Shown here: in pieces, positions 1-10,930 of the stretch
How the letters are laid out: every line of letters starts with the position of its first letter
Position numbering within the stretch: position 1 is the stretch's first letter
Source of the DNA: Sciurus carolinensis
Taxonomy: Eukaryota > Chordata > Mammalia > Rodentia > Sciuridae
NCBI RefSeq assembly: GCF_902686445.1
Contig: NC_062215.1
Location: forward strand, 26,682,750-26,746,749
DNA: 64,000 nt
Direction: 5' to 3'
Made by a program: the position numbers and the translations under genes
Notes under the pieces: generated by a model
What the model saw: only the letters and a program-made list of their open reading frames with translations
Databases searched by the model: none
What the model was told of the DNA's origin: nothing

Positions 1-26
1 CAACTACAGAGCTACATCCTCAGTCC
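1..26 (-). mobile_element. ID SINE head cut by window edge
   Basis: GAGCTACATCCTCAGTCC is the reverse complement of an ID 5' end. Confidence 0.6.
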
Positions 27-243
27 ATTTATTTATTTATTTATTTATTTATTTAGGCACTGGGGATTTAACCCAGGGGTGCTTTACCACTGAGCCACAT
101 CCCCAGCTCCTTCTATATTTTATTTTGAGACAGGGTCTCGCTAAACTGCTGAGGGCCTCCCTAAGTTGCTAAGGCTGGCTTTGAGCTCACTATCCTCCTG
201 CCTCAGCCTCCTGATTCATGGAATTACAGGCATTCCTGGCTCA
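27..243 (-). mobile_element. Composite B1-like/ID SINE
   Basis: (TTTA)n tail, ID part, then a B1 (7SL-derived) part ending near CCTGGCT. It is reverse-oriented, with the arrangement typical of sciurid composite SINEs. Confidence 0.85.
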
Positions 244-428
244 ATCAATCCTTAAAAGGAAAATTTCAAATATAATTGAAAATTAAGGAGTAAATTTAAA
301 TGTAAAAATGGAATATTCTCTAAAAGTTAATCTTTCCAACCTTCTTTGAGAAACAAATTTCATTCAATTTTTCTTCCAGTGTTTTACTCAGACTTTTAAT
401 GAACTCTCTTGATACCGAACTGGAAATA

Positions 429-448
429 CCTAAATTTATATACTTTCT
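429..448. repeat. Target site duplication of TPT1 retrocopy, left
   Basis: Twenty bases matching 1630-1649 with one mismatch (T versus C at the eleventh base), directly next to the poly(A) tail. This is the mark of L1-machinery retroposition. Confidence 0.9.
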
Positions 449-1629
449 TTTTTTTTTTTTTTCCCCCAACTGAGTTAGTTTCTTTTTATTCTTTTGGTAA
501 TCTCTTCCAGGGTTAACTATTTCCGTTGTAGGTGATGCAGTATGTAGGGTTCCACACTTCAAATATTTGCACTTCTATGAGCATGTCTTTCCCTTTATTA
601 CAGGTCAGAATTAAAACTTTGATTCTTGTTTTTTTATATTCCAGTTGCAGAAGTAGTTTTCACTGCAGGAGTTATCTGAAGACAGTCAGTTTTCTAATGG
701 TGGCCTACAATCAGGCTCCAGCTTCTCCAGGAACACTACAGGTTGGATTTAGTTTAAATATGTATTAAACTAAGAGAACGTCTCTCAAGTGAGTTTAAAT
801 GCACTTTATTTTTAGACAACCTACATGACATGTTTTCTTAAAAAACAATGCCTCCACTCCAAATAAATCATGGTCAAAATAAATGTGCTCAAGATGGTAT
901 CAGTTCCATTTGTCTTAAGTCCTGGTGTTGTGTGAATGACAAGCAGCAGCCAGTTATGATGACAGATGATAAATCCAAAGTAACTGCCAAATTTGTTAAC
1001 ATTTTTCCATTTCTAAACCATCCTTAAAGAAAATCATATATGGGGTCACACCATCCTCACGGTAGTCCAGGAGAGTCACCATGCCATCTGGATTCATGTT
1101 TTCACCAATAAAGAACTGGTAGTTTTTGAAATTAGCAAGGATGTGCTTGATTTGTTCGGCAGCCCCTGTCATAAAAGGTTTTACTCTCTCTGGTCTCTGT
1201 TCTTCAAGTTTGCCTTTGATTGATTTCATGTAATCTTTGATGTACTTCTTGTATGCTTCTTTTGTGAAGCTGGTTTCCTACAAGTGATGGTTCATGACAA
1301 TGTCAACATCAGTGATTACTGTGCTTTCGGTACCTTTGCCCTCCGGGTCCTTCAGCGGAGGCATTTCCACCAATGAGCGACTCATCAATGTTACCCTCTG
1401 TCCTACTGACCATCTTGCCCTCCACCTCCAGGTAGAGCCCATCTGCGATCTCCCGGATTTTGTAAATGTTGGAGAACATCTCATCATGGCTGATGAGGTC
1501 CCGGTAGATAATCATGATGGCGACTGGAGGGAGACTGCAGCGGCGCTAGCTTAGCAGGAGCCGGGAACTCTGAGCGAGCGCGGTGCAGCCGGAGCGGCGC
1601 TCAGGGGCGGGGGGAAGCGGGCGGAAAAG
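449..1629 (-). pseudogene. TPT1: Processed TPT1 (TCTP) pseudogene, full length
   Basis: An intronless copy of TPT1 mRNA, encoding translationally controlled tumour protein. The reading frame runs 1515 to 996 ([15 protein letters not shown] through to GLEMEKC and TAA). It is broken by a frameshift in the EGPEGEGTES region near 1340-1350 and by a Gln-to-stop change (TAG) just after VMNHHL near 1278. The copy keeps the 5' oligopyrimidine start (CTTTTCCGCC, first C at 1629), both polyadenylation signals (805-810 proximal, 485-490 distal) and a poly(A) tail at about 449-462. It therefore derives from the long 3'UTR transcript. It lies in a SPAG9 intron, in the same orientation. Confidence 0.95.
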
Positions 1630-1649
1630 CCTAAATTTACATACTTTCT
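1630..1649. repeat. Target site duplication of TPT1 retrocopy, right
   Basis: Partner of 429-448. It starts at the base after the mRNA cap-site C, so no mRNA 5' sequence was lost. Confidence 0.9.
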
Positions 1650-1902
1650 ACTAGATGAATGTTTAAATAGAATTTGAGGTGTTTTTCAATACTTCACAAT
1701 GTCAAGGATGTAACTGGCAATAAATTAAACAATAATTAATGCAAACAACATCACTCCATACTATATTCACAAGAACTGACAACACCTTTTGAAAACAAGA
1801 AAGGTACACCAACGCTAATTTACATGAGTCAGAATCAAGTAATTATTGTTAAAAAGTAACTTTAGAGATCACCGAGAGTAGGAATTAGTATACTTTTCCT
1901 GT

Positions 1903-2102
1903 AAAGCAGCAGTTGGCAAGTACTTTAGGCCTCTTGGGTCGTATAATCTCTGCAGCAAATTATTCAATTCTGCTCTTGGGCAAAAGCAATCATCAAGAAT
2001 AAACAAATGGCAGCAGTGGAGGGTGGGCTTCATTCCAATCAAACTTCACTGATACACAAAGGTCAGATGGATTTGATTCATGAACCACAGTTTGCTGGAA
2101 CT
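1903..2102 (+). mobile_element. hAT-type non-autonomous DNA transposon relic
   Basis: Begins CAGCAGTTGGCAAGTACTTT and ends CCACAGTTTGCTGGAACTC, an inverted-repeat-like pair with the internal order of an old placental MER-class hAT element. Confidence 0.6.
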
Positions 2103-2174
2103 CCCTTCATTTATACATAAAGAAACTAAGGATCAGAAAAGTGAACAGGCCAAATATGTTTCTTTTTTATTTTC

Positions 2175-2273
2175 TGTTTTGTCTTCTCTCTCTCTCTCTC
2201 TTCTTCTTTCTTTCTTTCTTTTTCTATCCCTCCCTTCCTTCTTCCCTTCCTCCCTCCCTCCCTCCCCCTCTCT
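2175..2273. repeat. Pyrimidine-rich microsatellite (CT/CTTT/CCCT)
   Basis: Dense TC, TTTC and CCTT runs, probably expanded from the tail of the reverse-oriented SINE that follows. Confidence 0.85.
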
Positions 2274-2469
2274 CTGTACAGGGGATTAAACCCAGAGGTG
2301 CTTAACCACTGGGCCACATCCCCAGCCCTTTTTATTTTTTATTTGAGGCAGACCTTGCTCAGTTGCTTAGGGCCTTGCTAGGTTGTTGAGGCAGGCTTTG
2401 ACCTTGCAATCCTCCAGCCTCAGTCTCTGGAGCCACTGGGATTATAGGTGTGCACCGCTGCACTCAGTC
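2274..2469 (-). mobile_element. Composite B1-like/ID SINE
   Basis: ID part (GGGGATTAAACCCAGAGGTG) followed by the B1 part to CACTCAG. Diverged. Confidence 0.85.
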
Positions 2470-2507
2470 CAAATGTGTTATTCTTTTCAAACTACATATT
2501 CAACACA

Positions 2508-2575
2508 AATTTTTTGGGGGGGAAGAGGATAACTGAGGATTAAATTCAGGGCATCTGAACTACATGCCCAGCTCA
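2508..2575 (-). mobile_element. Old ID SINE fragment
   Basis: GAGGATTAAATTCAGGGCAT and CATGCCCAGCTC match the reverse complement of ID. Confidence 0.6.
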
Positions 2576-3047
2576 ACACAAACTTTAAAGTTATCACATT
2601 TTCCATAGAATTAAAATATATTCTGTAAGTTCAAAAAAAAATCAAGTGCAATGATTGTGTATTTCATTAAAGACAGCAGTGAGATTTATTTAAGTCAGAA
2701 AACTGTCCACCAAACATAGATCTACACACACATACACATACAAAAAGAACTGTTATCACGGTGTTCCTCATAGGTAATACCTGTTCTCAGAATACAGCAC
2801 AATTTCAATAAATTGTTATATGAATTCAAAAGAAATTTAAATGAATCCAATTATAAGCATATCCATTTGTAAAATTGGCTTCACTTATATCTTTTATGAT
2901 CTCAAAGAATATGTTCTCAGTCATTTCCTAAAAGAGCAATAATCCTGTAACACCAAATCCTTGGGGAGATTTTAAGGGAATTTAGAATTAAATCATTAAA
3001 GAAATCTGTTGTTAAAGTATGATACTTCTTCAGAAAAGCTGCCATAC

Positions 3048-3169
3048 CCAGTAAATCTGCTCCTTCATCCACATCTCCAATTAGGCCTGAGCCAGCTGAG
3101 GACAGTTCTTCAAAGAGAGATTCTGTATTGCGATCAAAAGCTTTGTTCTCTATGCCTTTGGTGGGAGTG
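3048..3169 (-). CDS. SPAG9: SPAG9 (JIP4) internal coding exon, most 3' exon in window
   Basis: This 122-nt exon encodes the stretch starting TPTKGIENKAFDRN and ending at GADLLG, which I recognise as JIP4 just before its second leucine zipper. JIP4 is a cytoplasmic scaffold that binds JNK/p38 MAP kinase modules and links kinesin-1 and dynein to vesicles and lysosomes. The acceptor (AG at 3170-3171) follows a TTGCATAG context and the donor reads GTATGG. The exon begins with one nucleotide that completes a Ser codon left open by the exon at 8616-8715, so the phases agree. It ends after the first base of a Gly codon. The segment is acidic (GDVDEGADLL) and has a proline-directed Ser/Thr site (STP). 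The next exon lies before position 1. Confidence 0.95.
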
Positions 3170-3419
3170 CTATGCAACAAAAACAGCAAAACCAAATCAA
3201 TAAATTACAAAAACTTTTTTGACAGTATATTTTTAATACAACCAGCTAAGCAACATAGGAATTTCTGACCTATAAGTTATATTTACCATGAAATATAATT
3301 TTTAAGGACTTCTCAAAGGTTTCCTAAGAAATTCCCACAAAACTTCTCAGAAATAATTGGTAAAGAAAATTATAGCATGTTTTGTTGTGAGATCCCAGAA
3401 AACATCAACAATAATGGAA

Positions 3420-3650
3420 GCTATGCTGCTCTGTACCAGGTGCTGGTCTAAGTGCCCCACATAGATTATTTATTTCAGGCTCACAACTACTCCACAAAGC
3501 AAGTGTTGCTATTACACCAATTTTAGAACATAAAAACTACCAAGATTAAGGAATTTGTCAAGATAACTCAGCAAATGAGTGAAGAAAACAGGATTCGAAT
3601 TTAGGGAGTCTGATTTTAGAATTCATGATGTTAACTACTGTGATATATGT
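3420..3650 (+). mobile_element. MIR SINE
   Basis: ACCAGGTGCTGGTCTAAGTG, then the core and GGATTCGAATTTAGG, the MIR order. Confidence 0.75.
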
Positions 3651-3796
3651 TGCCTGGTATAAACTGGCATGACATTTACTTTTTAAGGACAACATGACAG
3701 TATTAAAACTGACCCAAGAACACTATGCCCAAAAATGTCTTATAAAAATCCTGTCATAAGGCAGCAATCATATATGAAAAATATGATCAGAGTAAG

Positions 3797-3957
3797 TCAG
3801 ATGCAGTGGTACACACTTATAATCCCAGATATGGGAGGCAGGAGGATCAAGGTCAGCCTTGGCAACTTAGTAAGATCCTAAAATAAAAAATAAAAAGGGC
3901 TGGGGAGTAGTTTAGAGGTAGAGTCCCCATGAGTTCAATCCATAGTACCAAAAACAG
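3797..3957 (+). mobile_element. Composite B1-like/ID SINE
   Basis: Forward order TAATCCCAGATATGGGAGGC, AAAATAAAAAGGGCTGGGGA, GAGTTCAATCCATAGTACC. Confidence 0.85.
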
Positions 3958-4724
3958 GTGGTCAGAGTACCATTTTTATAGTAGCAAAAAGTTGAAATGA
4001 CTTAGTGATTGTTAATAGGGTACTGGATATATATATAAAGTCAATATATTTAACTCTATGATTAAAAACATTAAAATAGAACTTATAAAATAAGGCAACC
4101 CGTTATAGAAAGTTTAAAAAAAAAAAAAAAAAAACTAAGCTGCAAAATAGTATATACATTATAAGCCATTTTTTGCAGGGGTGTGGAGGGGAATGGGAAA
4201 ATACATGTTTTTGCCTCAATGGTATACTAACAGAAAAACTCTGTACAGGATTTCCATTTAAATGTGGTGAACTAAACACCGTCATTTATACCTAATAATT
4301 CAGAAACCTGACTAAGATGACAGTTAAGAAATTAAAAAGGTATGTACCACCCAAAAGGATAAAGGGAACGGGGGAAAAAAGACTAGAGCAGATGAAATGT
4401 GAACAAAATTCTGTAAGAGAACAGATGGACAAACAGTAGAAACTGAAACAAACTATAGAAACTTGAAACCTAAGCTGTCAGAGGTTTAAGAATGAGGTCA
4501 ATGCAGTGTCAGAACTCATAAAAGTGTAAGACTTAAACATACCAGCAACTGCAGAGATGAGCATACAATGAAGAATGTCAAACAAAAGGCCAGAATTTAA
4601 GACTGCACAAGAAACAATATCAGACCTACCTGTAATCCACCAGAACAATGGAACCACCCTTTCCAGCACAGTATACTGAACAATGGATGCCAAGTTTACC
4701 CCTCCCCACTTTTTAAAAAATTTT

Positions 4725-4803
4725 GGGCAGTGCTTGGGGATCAAACCCAGGGCCTCAGGCATAGTTAGGTAAGCACTCAACCACAGAGCTTATCCCCAAT
4801 CCT
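4725..4803 (-). mobile_element. ID SINE
   Basis: GGGGATCAAACCCAGGGCCT to CAGAGCTTATCCCCAATCC, reverse complement of ID. Confidence 0.8.
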
Positions 4804-5825
4804 TGGAAGTCAAAATTAAATGTTATAGGCAAGAAACCAGGGGATCAATGCTTTTATACAAGTATACACAAATAGTCACAAAGCACCAGACATTTAAAGA
4901 AGACTCTTATGAAAGAAAGAGCCCAAACAAGAGTATGTGAAAGAGGTGCTAAGACAAAAGAAACAACTGGGTGGCAGCAGCAACATAGAAAACAAAAAAA
5001 AAAAATTTTTTTTTTTTTTTCCAGAATAAATATTGCATCCAAAAAAGAACAGAAAGTGATTTAAGAAGCAACCACTCAAGAAAAAGGAAAAACTATGGGG
5101 AAAGGGGGGGAAAAATCAAGTTCTGTCTGAAATTAAACCAAAAATAGAGGAGATAGAAAAGGGTGTAGGGAATGATAAGGATCAGTTCAATATGCTTGAT
5201 ATCTACCTAACACATGTTCCAGAACAGGAAGAAGAAACAAAAATAAGGAGACAGAATTTCGTAGATCTGGAAGCTAAGAATATTCAATTAAGACTTATTT
5301 CCTATAAGAAGATAAACCAAGTACAGATTTGTGATTTTTTTTAAATAAACCAAAACAATACTAAAGCAAAGATACTAAAAGTTTCTGAAGAGTATACACA
5401 AATACTTTGTGAACCGAAATGGCACCACCCTGAACTCAACATGATGATGAAACTGTATCTCTGCAATTCTAAAGGAAAATGTTTTCTCACCTATAATTCT
5501 GTATCTAGCCAAACTATTACACACATCTATAAGTGATAGTCACATTTGAGTTCTCAGTTCTCAAAAAAATTATAGCTCATGAATCCTTTGCCCAGAAAGC
5601 TAGTAAGAATAAGCACTGGAGAAATAAAGGCAGAAATCAAGAAGTGTAATGCTGTGCGAGCCAGGAAATGGAGAGAGGTGAAAGAGAATTTCCGGGGTTG
5701 ATAATGAAGTCATATTTTAGAACCAGAGCAAATACCACAGTCTAGATTGATGAATGGCCAAGAGAAGGCTGCAGGAGGGAGAGCTCTAGGAAATACAGAT
5801 TTTGAATTTGGTCATGAGGATGCTT

Positions 5826-5980
5826 ACACTTAAGAAATATAGAGGAGCTGGGGTTGTAGCTGAGTGGTAGAGCACCTGCCTAGCACATGTGAGGCACTGG
5901 GTTAGATCCTCAGTACCACATAAAAATAAATAAATAAAATAAAGGCATTGTGTCCTTCTACAACTAAAAAAAATTTTTTT
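5826..5980 (+). mobile_element. ID-derived SINE with long unique tail
   Basis: ID head plus CACATAAAAATAAATAAATA and TCCTTCTACAACTAAAA tail. This intact example identifies the SINE split by the L1 at 20054. Confidence 0.9.
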
Positions 5981-6233
5981 AATGAAATACAGAGTATCTG
6001 TCAATGTATTAGAGTAATAGGTCCATAGAAAACTGAGGAAAGGAAACAAATTTAACCTCTAAGACTGCAGTAATTCCAAAAAAACACAAAGTTGTAAAAG
6101 AAAGGAAAAGAAATTATATTTTGTTATGTGGTTAACCTGTGATTAATATTTATAGTTATTATAGTAATATAAACAATGAATACTAGCAAAAGTTGAGATA
6201 AAATTATATTGAGAGAATAAAAGAAAGATAGTG

Positions 6234-6320
6234 ATTTAAGCAACTGTATCCTCTCCATCTTCCACTACAAAGTCATCAGCTAGAGGCGCAACTTTTTCAA
6301 ACCAGGGTTCCTTATTGGAT
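6234..6320 (-). other. Candidate alternative or terminal SPAG9 exon (unassigned)
   Basis: A good acceptor (CATTTTTTCTGTAG, AG at 6321-6322) is followed by an open frame in exactly the phase left by the exon at 8616-8715. It would encode Arg then SNKEPWFEKVAPLADDFVVE and DGEDTVA before a TAA. I see no convincing donor before the stop, so it would act as a terminal exon or be a decoy. The acidic, unrepetitive protein reading and the lack of any SINE match argue against repeat origin. I do not recognise it from known JIP4 isoforms. Confidence 0.4.
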
Positions 6321-6715
6321 CTACAGAAAAAATGATTTGGGTGAATATGTCCCCAATTCTCCTAAGAAAAGTATTTAGTACTTTCCAGATGCACAGGTAT
6401 ACAGTTAATTCACTATATATAAGGGATATGGCCTAAGGGCATAAGGACTTCCTTTTCTCACAGAATCCCAGCAGAGAAAAGGGAGAACTAGGGAAAAGAA
6501 GCCAAGGTATATTATTTGTATCAAGTACAAATAATACTTATATCCTTTGAAGACAAAGGATGTAAGAATGTGAGCTAAGTAATGAGGAAAACTGGCTCTT
6601 GGAAGTGGGACTGAGAGCTGGTAGGGGCAAAGGACTACTACCCTTTGGATTCTATATTATCATTTGACTTTAAAACTACAGACACTTAGTGTAATAAGAA
6701 TAAAATTTAAGGCTA

Positions 6716-6886
6716 AGCCAGAAGGATCTCAAAGTTTGAGGACAGACTGGGCAACTTATTGAGATCCTATCTCAAATTAAAAAAAAAAAAAAAAAAAAAA
6801 AGGGTTGTGGATAGAGTTCAGTGGGAGTGCATGTAGAACATGTGCAAGGACCTGGGTTTAATCCCCAGAACTACGCCCCCCAAAAG
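6716..6886 (+). mobile_element. Composite B1-like/ID SINE, A-rich linker
   Basis: B1 remnant, long oligo(A) at about 6779-6801, ID part ending GTTTAATCCCCAGAAC. Confidence 0.8.
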
Positions 6887-7009
6887 AATAAAATTTTAAA
6901 TTTTAAGAGGTCCAGAATGTTGAAAGTCATGACAGATTCAAGCTATATAAGTAGTTAAATCTCCTGTGTATGCTTAGAAGTAGGTGAATAAGAAGCCAGT
7001 TTCACTTTT

Positions 7010-7145
7010 ACACTCTGATTTCAGTTCTATCTTGCTAGTTTGGTGTTTTTGGATAAGTTACTATACTTTTCTGAGTCTATCTGTAAAATAAGGATGAAGA
7101 CATCTATTTTATAAGGTTGAAATTACAACAGAATAATATAAAATA
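7010..7145 (+). mobile_element. MIR SINE fragment
   Basis: GGATAAGTTACTATACTTTTC and CTGTAAAATAAGGATGAAG follow the MIR 3' half. Confidence 0.65.
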
Positions 7146-7149
7146 ATGA

Positions 7150-7510
7150 TGAAAACTATTAGTTAACTTTTATTGAATGGGGTACTTTGCCCATGGTTTT
7201 AGTTTATTTTTTGCAGTACTGAGGGTTGAACATGGGTGCTCAACCACTGAGCTACATCTTTTTTTTTTTTTTTTTTTTTTTTAATTTAATTTGAGGAAGG
7301 GCCTTACTAAGTTGACAAGGTGGCCTCAAACTTGTGATCCTCCTGAATCACTGGGATTATAGGTATGTGCCATGGTAACCAGTTGGGGTGTTATTATAAT
7401 TCCCTTTTACAGATAAGGAAACCTAAGATTCAAATCCAAGGCCAAGATTTGAACTCACATAGTCTTACTCTTGGGTCTATGTTTTTAACTACTACAGCAT
7501 AATACACAAT
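7150..7510 (+). mobile_element. Second MIR, interrupted by a composite SINE
   Basis: Left part 7150-7202 and right part 7387-7510 (CAGATAAGGAAACC, GATTTGAACTCACA), separated by the SINE at 7203-7386. Confidence 0.65.
7203..7386 (-). mobile_element. Composite B1-like/ID SINE inside MIR
   Basis: GCAGTACTGAGGGTTGAAC, a T tract, then the B1 part to GGTAACCAG. Confidence 0.85.
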
Positions 7511-7734
7511 GATTAGCAGAGAGTAATAAATGGCATGTATTCTTATGGTCATTATAATTAAAAGATAAAATTTATAGAAGAAATTTGAAGACAGTCAATA
7601 GTTCCTATTTGACATTCGTGAACATCAATGTATTTCAGATAACCTTGATGAAGATGCTACCTACCCATTCTTAACCATTTTCTTCCTACCATCAAACAGC
7701 CTTCTCATGTGAAATGACACTAAAATGAGACTAC

Positions 7735-7852
7735 TTTCTTTCTTTCTTTCTTTCTTTCTTTTTTTTTTTTTTTTTGCGGTGCTGGAGATTTGAACCCTGG
7801 GCCTTGTGCTTGCGAGGCAAGCACTCTACCAACTGAGCTATATCCCTAGCCC
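7735..7852 (-). mobile_element. ID SINE with (TTTC)n tail
   Basis: (CTTT)n and poly(T) then GCGGTGCTGGAGATTTGAAC through to TATATCCCTAGCCCC. Confidence 0.92.
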
Positions 7853-8016
7853 CGACTACTTCCTTTTAATAAGTTCTGAAGGCAGAAGTGCATTCTCTTT
7901 TCCCGGATCTGGGGGAAGGAACAAAGTTTACTCAAATTATTACTTCCTTCAACTCTTCTTCTTTCCTCAAGTTTATAAAAAATATAAAATACCTCTTCGC
8001 TGTTTTTCCCCCCATC

Positions 8017-8392
8017 TACTATGGTATGAATGTGCCCTTCCAAAACTTCAGTGTTGACAATGTAATATTATTAAGAGATGGTACCTTTGAGTGATTAGGC
8101 CATGAGTGCTCCTCCCTCCTGATTGGATGACAGCCCTCATAAAAGAGGCTTCATATGGCATTAGGCTAACTTGCCCTCCTGCCTTATGTATGTGATGATA
8201 TCATATTCCTTTCCTCCGGAGGATACAGGAAAAAGGTGTCATCTTGAAGGCAAAGAGCAGCCCTCACCAAACAGACAAAACTACACACCTTGATTTTGTA
8301 CTTCCTAGCCGTCCAAATTGGGAGAGAATAAATTTCTGCTGTTTATAAATTACTGTCTCAGTAGTGTTATAGTAATACAATACAAAGACACC
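8017..8392 (+). mobile_element. MaLR-type solo LTR
   Basis: Old endogenous retrovirus-like LTR: TGGTATGAATGTGCCCTTCC near the start, an AATAAATTTCTGCTG polyadenylation region, then AATACAATACAAAGAC at the end. The order matches ERVL-MaLR LTRs. No internal coding sequence remains. Confidence 0.75.
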
Positions 8393-8615
8393 ATGCATCC
8401 TGAGCTCCGAATCCCTGATGCTGTAAGAGTAACATTCACAGTTAAAACCATGTATAATGTCCGGTTTTAAGAACAGAAATTGGACTATAATACCAACATT
8501 TCTTCAGGAAAACATATAAACTGCACTTGTCTGGTCACAAGCCAGAGAACAGAGTGCTTATGATACGAATAGGGAAAAGGAAAGATAAAATGTCTTAATC
8601 TGATACTTTCAATAC

Positions 8616-8715
8616 CTTGAACCTTTGTATCCACTGAGATCTTTGTCCATATCCAATTCAGGAGTGGACTCAATGATTGCTTGAACTTCTGACTTCTCTT
8701 CATTTTCAGCGGAGC
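8616..8715 (-). CDS. SPAG9: SPAG9 (JIP4) internal coding exon
   Basis: This 100-nt exon encodes SAENEEKSEVQAIIESTPEL and then DMDKDLSGYKGS, matching JIP4 between its N-terminal coiled coil and its second leucine zipper. The acceptor is TTTAG at 8716-8720 and the donor is GTATTG. Two leading bases complete a Gly codon begun by the exon at 9258-9465, and the two last bases (AG) are completed either by the exon at 3048-3169 (Ser) or, in an alternative product, by the exon-like segment at 6234-6320 (Arg). The region is acidic, probably disordered, and has a STP motif of the type used by MAP kinases. Confidence 0.95.
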
Positions 8716-9257
8716 CTAAAGAAAGGACATGATTAAATAAGCAAAACATATATTACATAGTGACGCCTATGCAAATTCTGTTGCTTTTATGGCTTAAATA
8801 TCATTTATATATTTTAAAAAATATAATCATTTTAAAAATGGGTTCTAGGAAACACAGGGTTAGACAATGTCATATATTCAGTTAATAGTCAATATCAGAA
8901 ATTATTAAGTAACTAAAAAAATTTTTCATTTGTGTTTCTTGGGGGACACAGTATAGTGTTGCAAGGCACAGCTCTCATTCCTATTTAAGGGGTAAAAAAT
9001 AGAGAAACTAAAGTCACAGATTAACATACTAATGTAGGAGACCAAAAAGGGTTTAGGTTCTCTAACCTCCTAGTCCTCAATGTTTCTCTTTCCAAAACTC
9101 TGTTTAACTATTATCTCTTTTATGTTTATTTATAGTAAACACAATGAATTATCTACCATCTTTACATATCTAAAGCAGGCACCCAAGACATATTTTCTTA
9201 TTCCTTCATCATCTGAGTTTACTCAACACTTTGCTGATAAGAACTAGGGTCACTTAC

Positions 9258-9465
9258 CTGTAGATGCATTTCTAGTTTCTTGAGCTACCTGTACTTCGAT
9301 GTGTTTGCTTATATCTGACTTATTTGGTATATCAGTGCCCTTCACAAATCCTTCATTATCTTCCTTTAAGGGAGTGTCAGGAGGAATCGCTGGCACATCT
9401 GAATTAGCTATTGATGCTGGAGTAGTAGCTTTAGATCCACCCTGGCTAACATCAGAAAGTTCATC
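9258..9465 (-). CDS. SPAG9: SPAG9 (JIP4) internal coding exon (Ser/Thr/Pro-rich linker)
   Basis: This 208-nt exon encodes DELSDVSQGGSKATTPAS, continues through a proline-rich stretch and ends at QVAQETRNAST. It is a clear match to JIP4. The acceptor is TTTGTAG and the donor is GTAAGTG, close to consensus. It starts in phase 0, so it joins equally well to the exon at 32969-33119, the 42-nt exon at 16836-16877, or the 30-nt microexon at 11355-11384. It ends one base into a Gly codon. The encoded region is a low-complexity linker with TTP, IPP and TP motifs and no fold I can name. Confidence 0.95.
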
Positions 9466-9540
9466 CTACAAATAAAAAATGATTAAGGAGAAAATTTTAA
9501 CTGAATAATTTATTCTAAACCACTTAGACAATGATTATAG

Positions 9541-9621
9541 AGGATGGGAGCCTAGCTAAGTGGTAGAGTTCATGCTTGGCATGTGCAACACCCTGGGTTT
9601 GATACCAAGCCCTAGCAGGTA
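9541..9621 (+). mobile_element. Old ID SINE
   Basis: AAGTGGTAGAGTTCATGCTTG and CCCTGGGTTTGATACCAAG. Confidence 0.75.
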
Positions 9622-10358
9622 AAAAGAGTTAAGAAATAAACTTTATTAGAGAAAGTCCTACCAAAACAAAAACAAAAATAAAAACAGACAATGAAAAGTC
9701 ACTGCTTATCAGTAAGTAATCTGTCTAGATCATTTGCAAATAACATTTAAGTAGAATATACTTTTCCAAACAAACATGAGATTTTTCTAGACAGAAAATT
9801 TGAAAATAAAAGATTAGAAGTATTAGTAATAAAATGACACATTAACATCAATACGAGTTTTTAACGGTAGCTGCAAAACTACACAATCATTTGTTAATAA
9901 GACTTTGTAATAACTACTCTAAAACAGCAATAGAATAACCAGATTCTTAAAACTCAGGACAGTCTGTGATCTTAAAACATCCTGCCATCCAAATCACTTG
10001 AAGTGTGTGTCAAAAAGACAGACTCTAAATTCAACTTTATACTTCGTGCACCCAACTTTAAACAGGTCAGGTAATCTGCAATTTTACAAGCAAAACAGGT
10101 GACTCATATACTCATTTAAACTTAATAACTACTATATTAGGATCTCCAAATAGGGTACAAGGGACACATGTACATAAGGAAAATGTATGTAAAATCCACG
10201 TTTTTTCTGAAAAAGAATCTACAGTTTTTTAACAGATTTTCAAAGAGGTCCAAATAATGAATTAAAACTGACCAATGGATATCAAGAATGATACAGTTAT
10301 TTTAAAGCAAAGTACAAAGGTCTATGGAGAAAAGAATATGACAAAAAGTCTTCTTCTG

Positions 10359-10478
10359 AGCCAGGAATAGTGCAGTTCCAGCTACTCAGGAGGCTGAGAC
10401 AGAAGGATCATCTGAGCTTAGAAGTTGAGGGCCAACCTGGGTAACACCATGAGGCACTTTCTCTTAGGAGGAAAAAAA
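10359..10478 (+). mobile_element. B1-like SINE
   Basis: GCCAGGAATAGTGCAGTTCC, GGAGGCTGAGACAGAAGGAT, A-rich tail running into (AT)n. Confidence 0.75.
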
Positions 10479-10479
10479 A

Positions 10480-10487
10480 AAAATACA

Positions 10488-10524
<37 letters not shown>

Positions 10525-10535
10525 TATATAAAATA
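10480..10535. repeat. (AT)n microsatellite
   Basis: Two ATATATAT blocks separated by ACAT, grown from the tail of the preceding SINE. Confidence 0.9.
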
Positions 10536-10930
10536 ATAAGTTTTACTACTGCTAAATAAGAACGAGGGTAAATTCAATAAATTTACCATTCACTAAATGT
10601 ATGATCTTGGGTAAATTATACATTCTTTCTATATCTACATTCTCTAATCTGTATCTACTTTATAAGATTATTATAAATTATTCTATATACTGGTTTAGCA
10701 GGGTACTTCACACATACTAAATGTTTAAAATATCAGCTATTACAATTTATCATGGTAATTATACTTACATAATTTAACAGTTCCCCTATACCCTTCATCC
10801 CTATCCCAACCTTTTTTTATATTATTTTTTTTTTTTTAAAGATGAGAAATGTAGAAAGTTGAAGAATGTAAATGGTACACTCAGTGTGGAGTAAGTAACT
10901 CACTAAGATTCTGAAATATATCACTCAGCA

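Larger units (their letters stand above)
1..3047 (-). other. SPAG9: SPAG9 intron (partial), 3' of the last exon seen
   Basis: Holds the TPT1 pseudogene, a hAT relic and SINEs. Stretches 1650-1902 and 2576-3047 show nothing I can name. Confidence 0.8.
3170..8615 (-). other. SPAG9: SPAG9 intron
   Basis: Contains MIRs, SINEs, a MaLR LTR and the unassigned exon-like segment at 6234-6320. Unlabelled parts (about 3960-4724, 4804-5825, 6330-6715) are AT-rich with no recognised element. Confidence 0.85.

Noticed and set aside
1294..1554. Plus-strand 86-codon frame over the TPT1 copy
   Set aside because: Shadow of the reverse-strand TPT1 coding sequence; no independent support.
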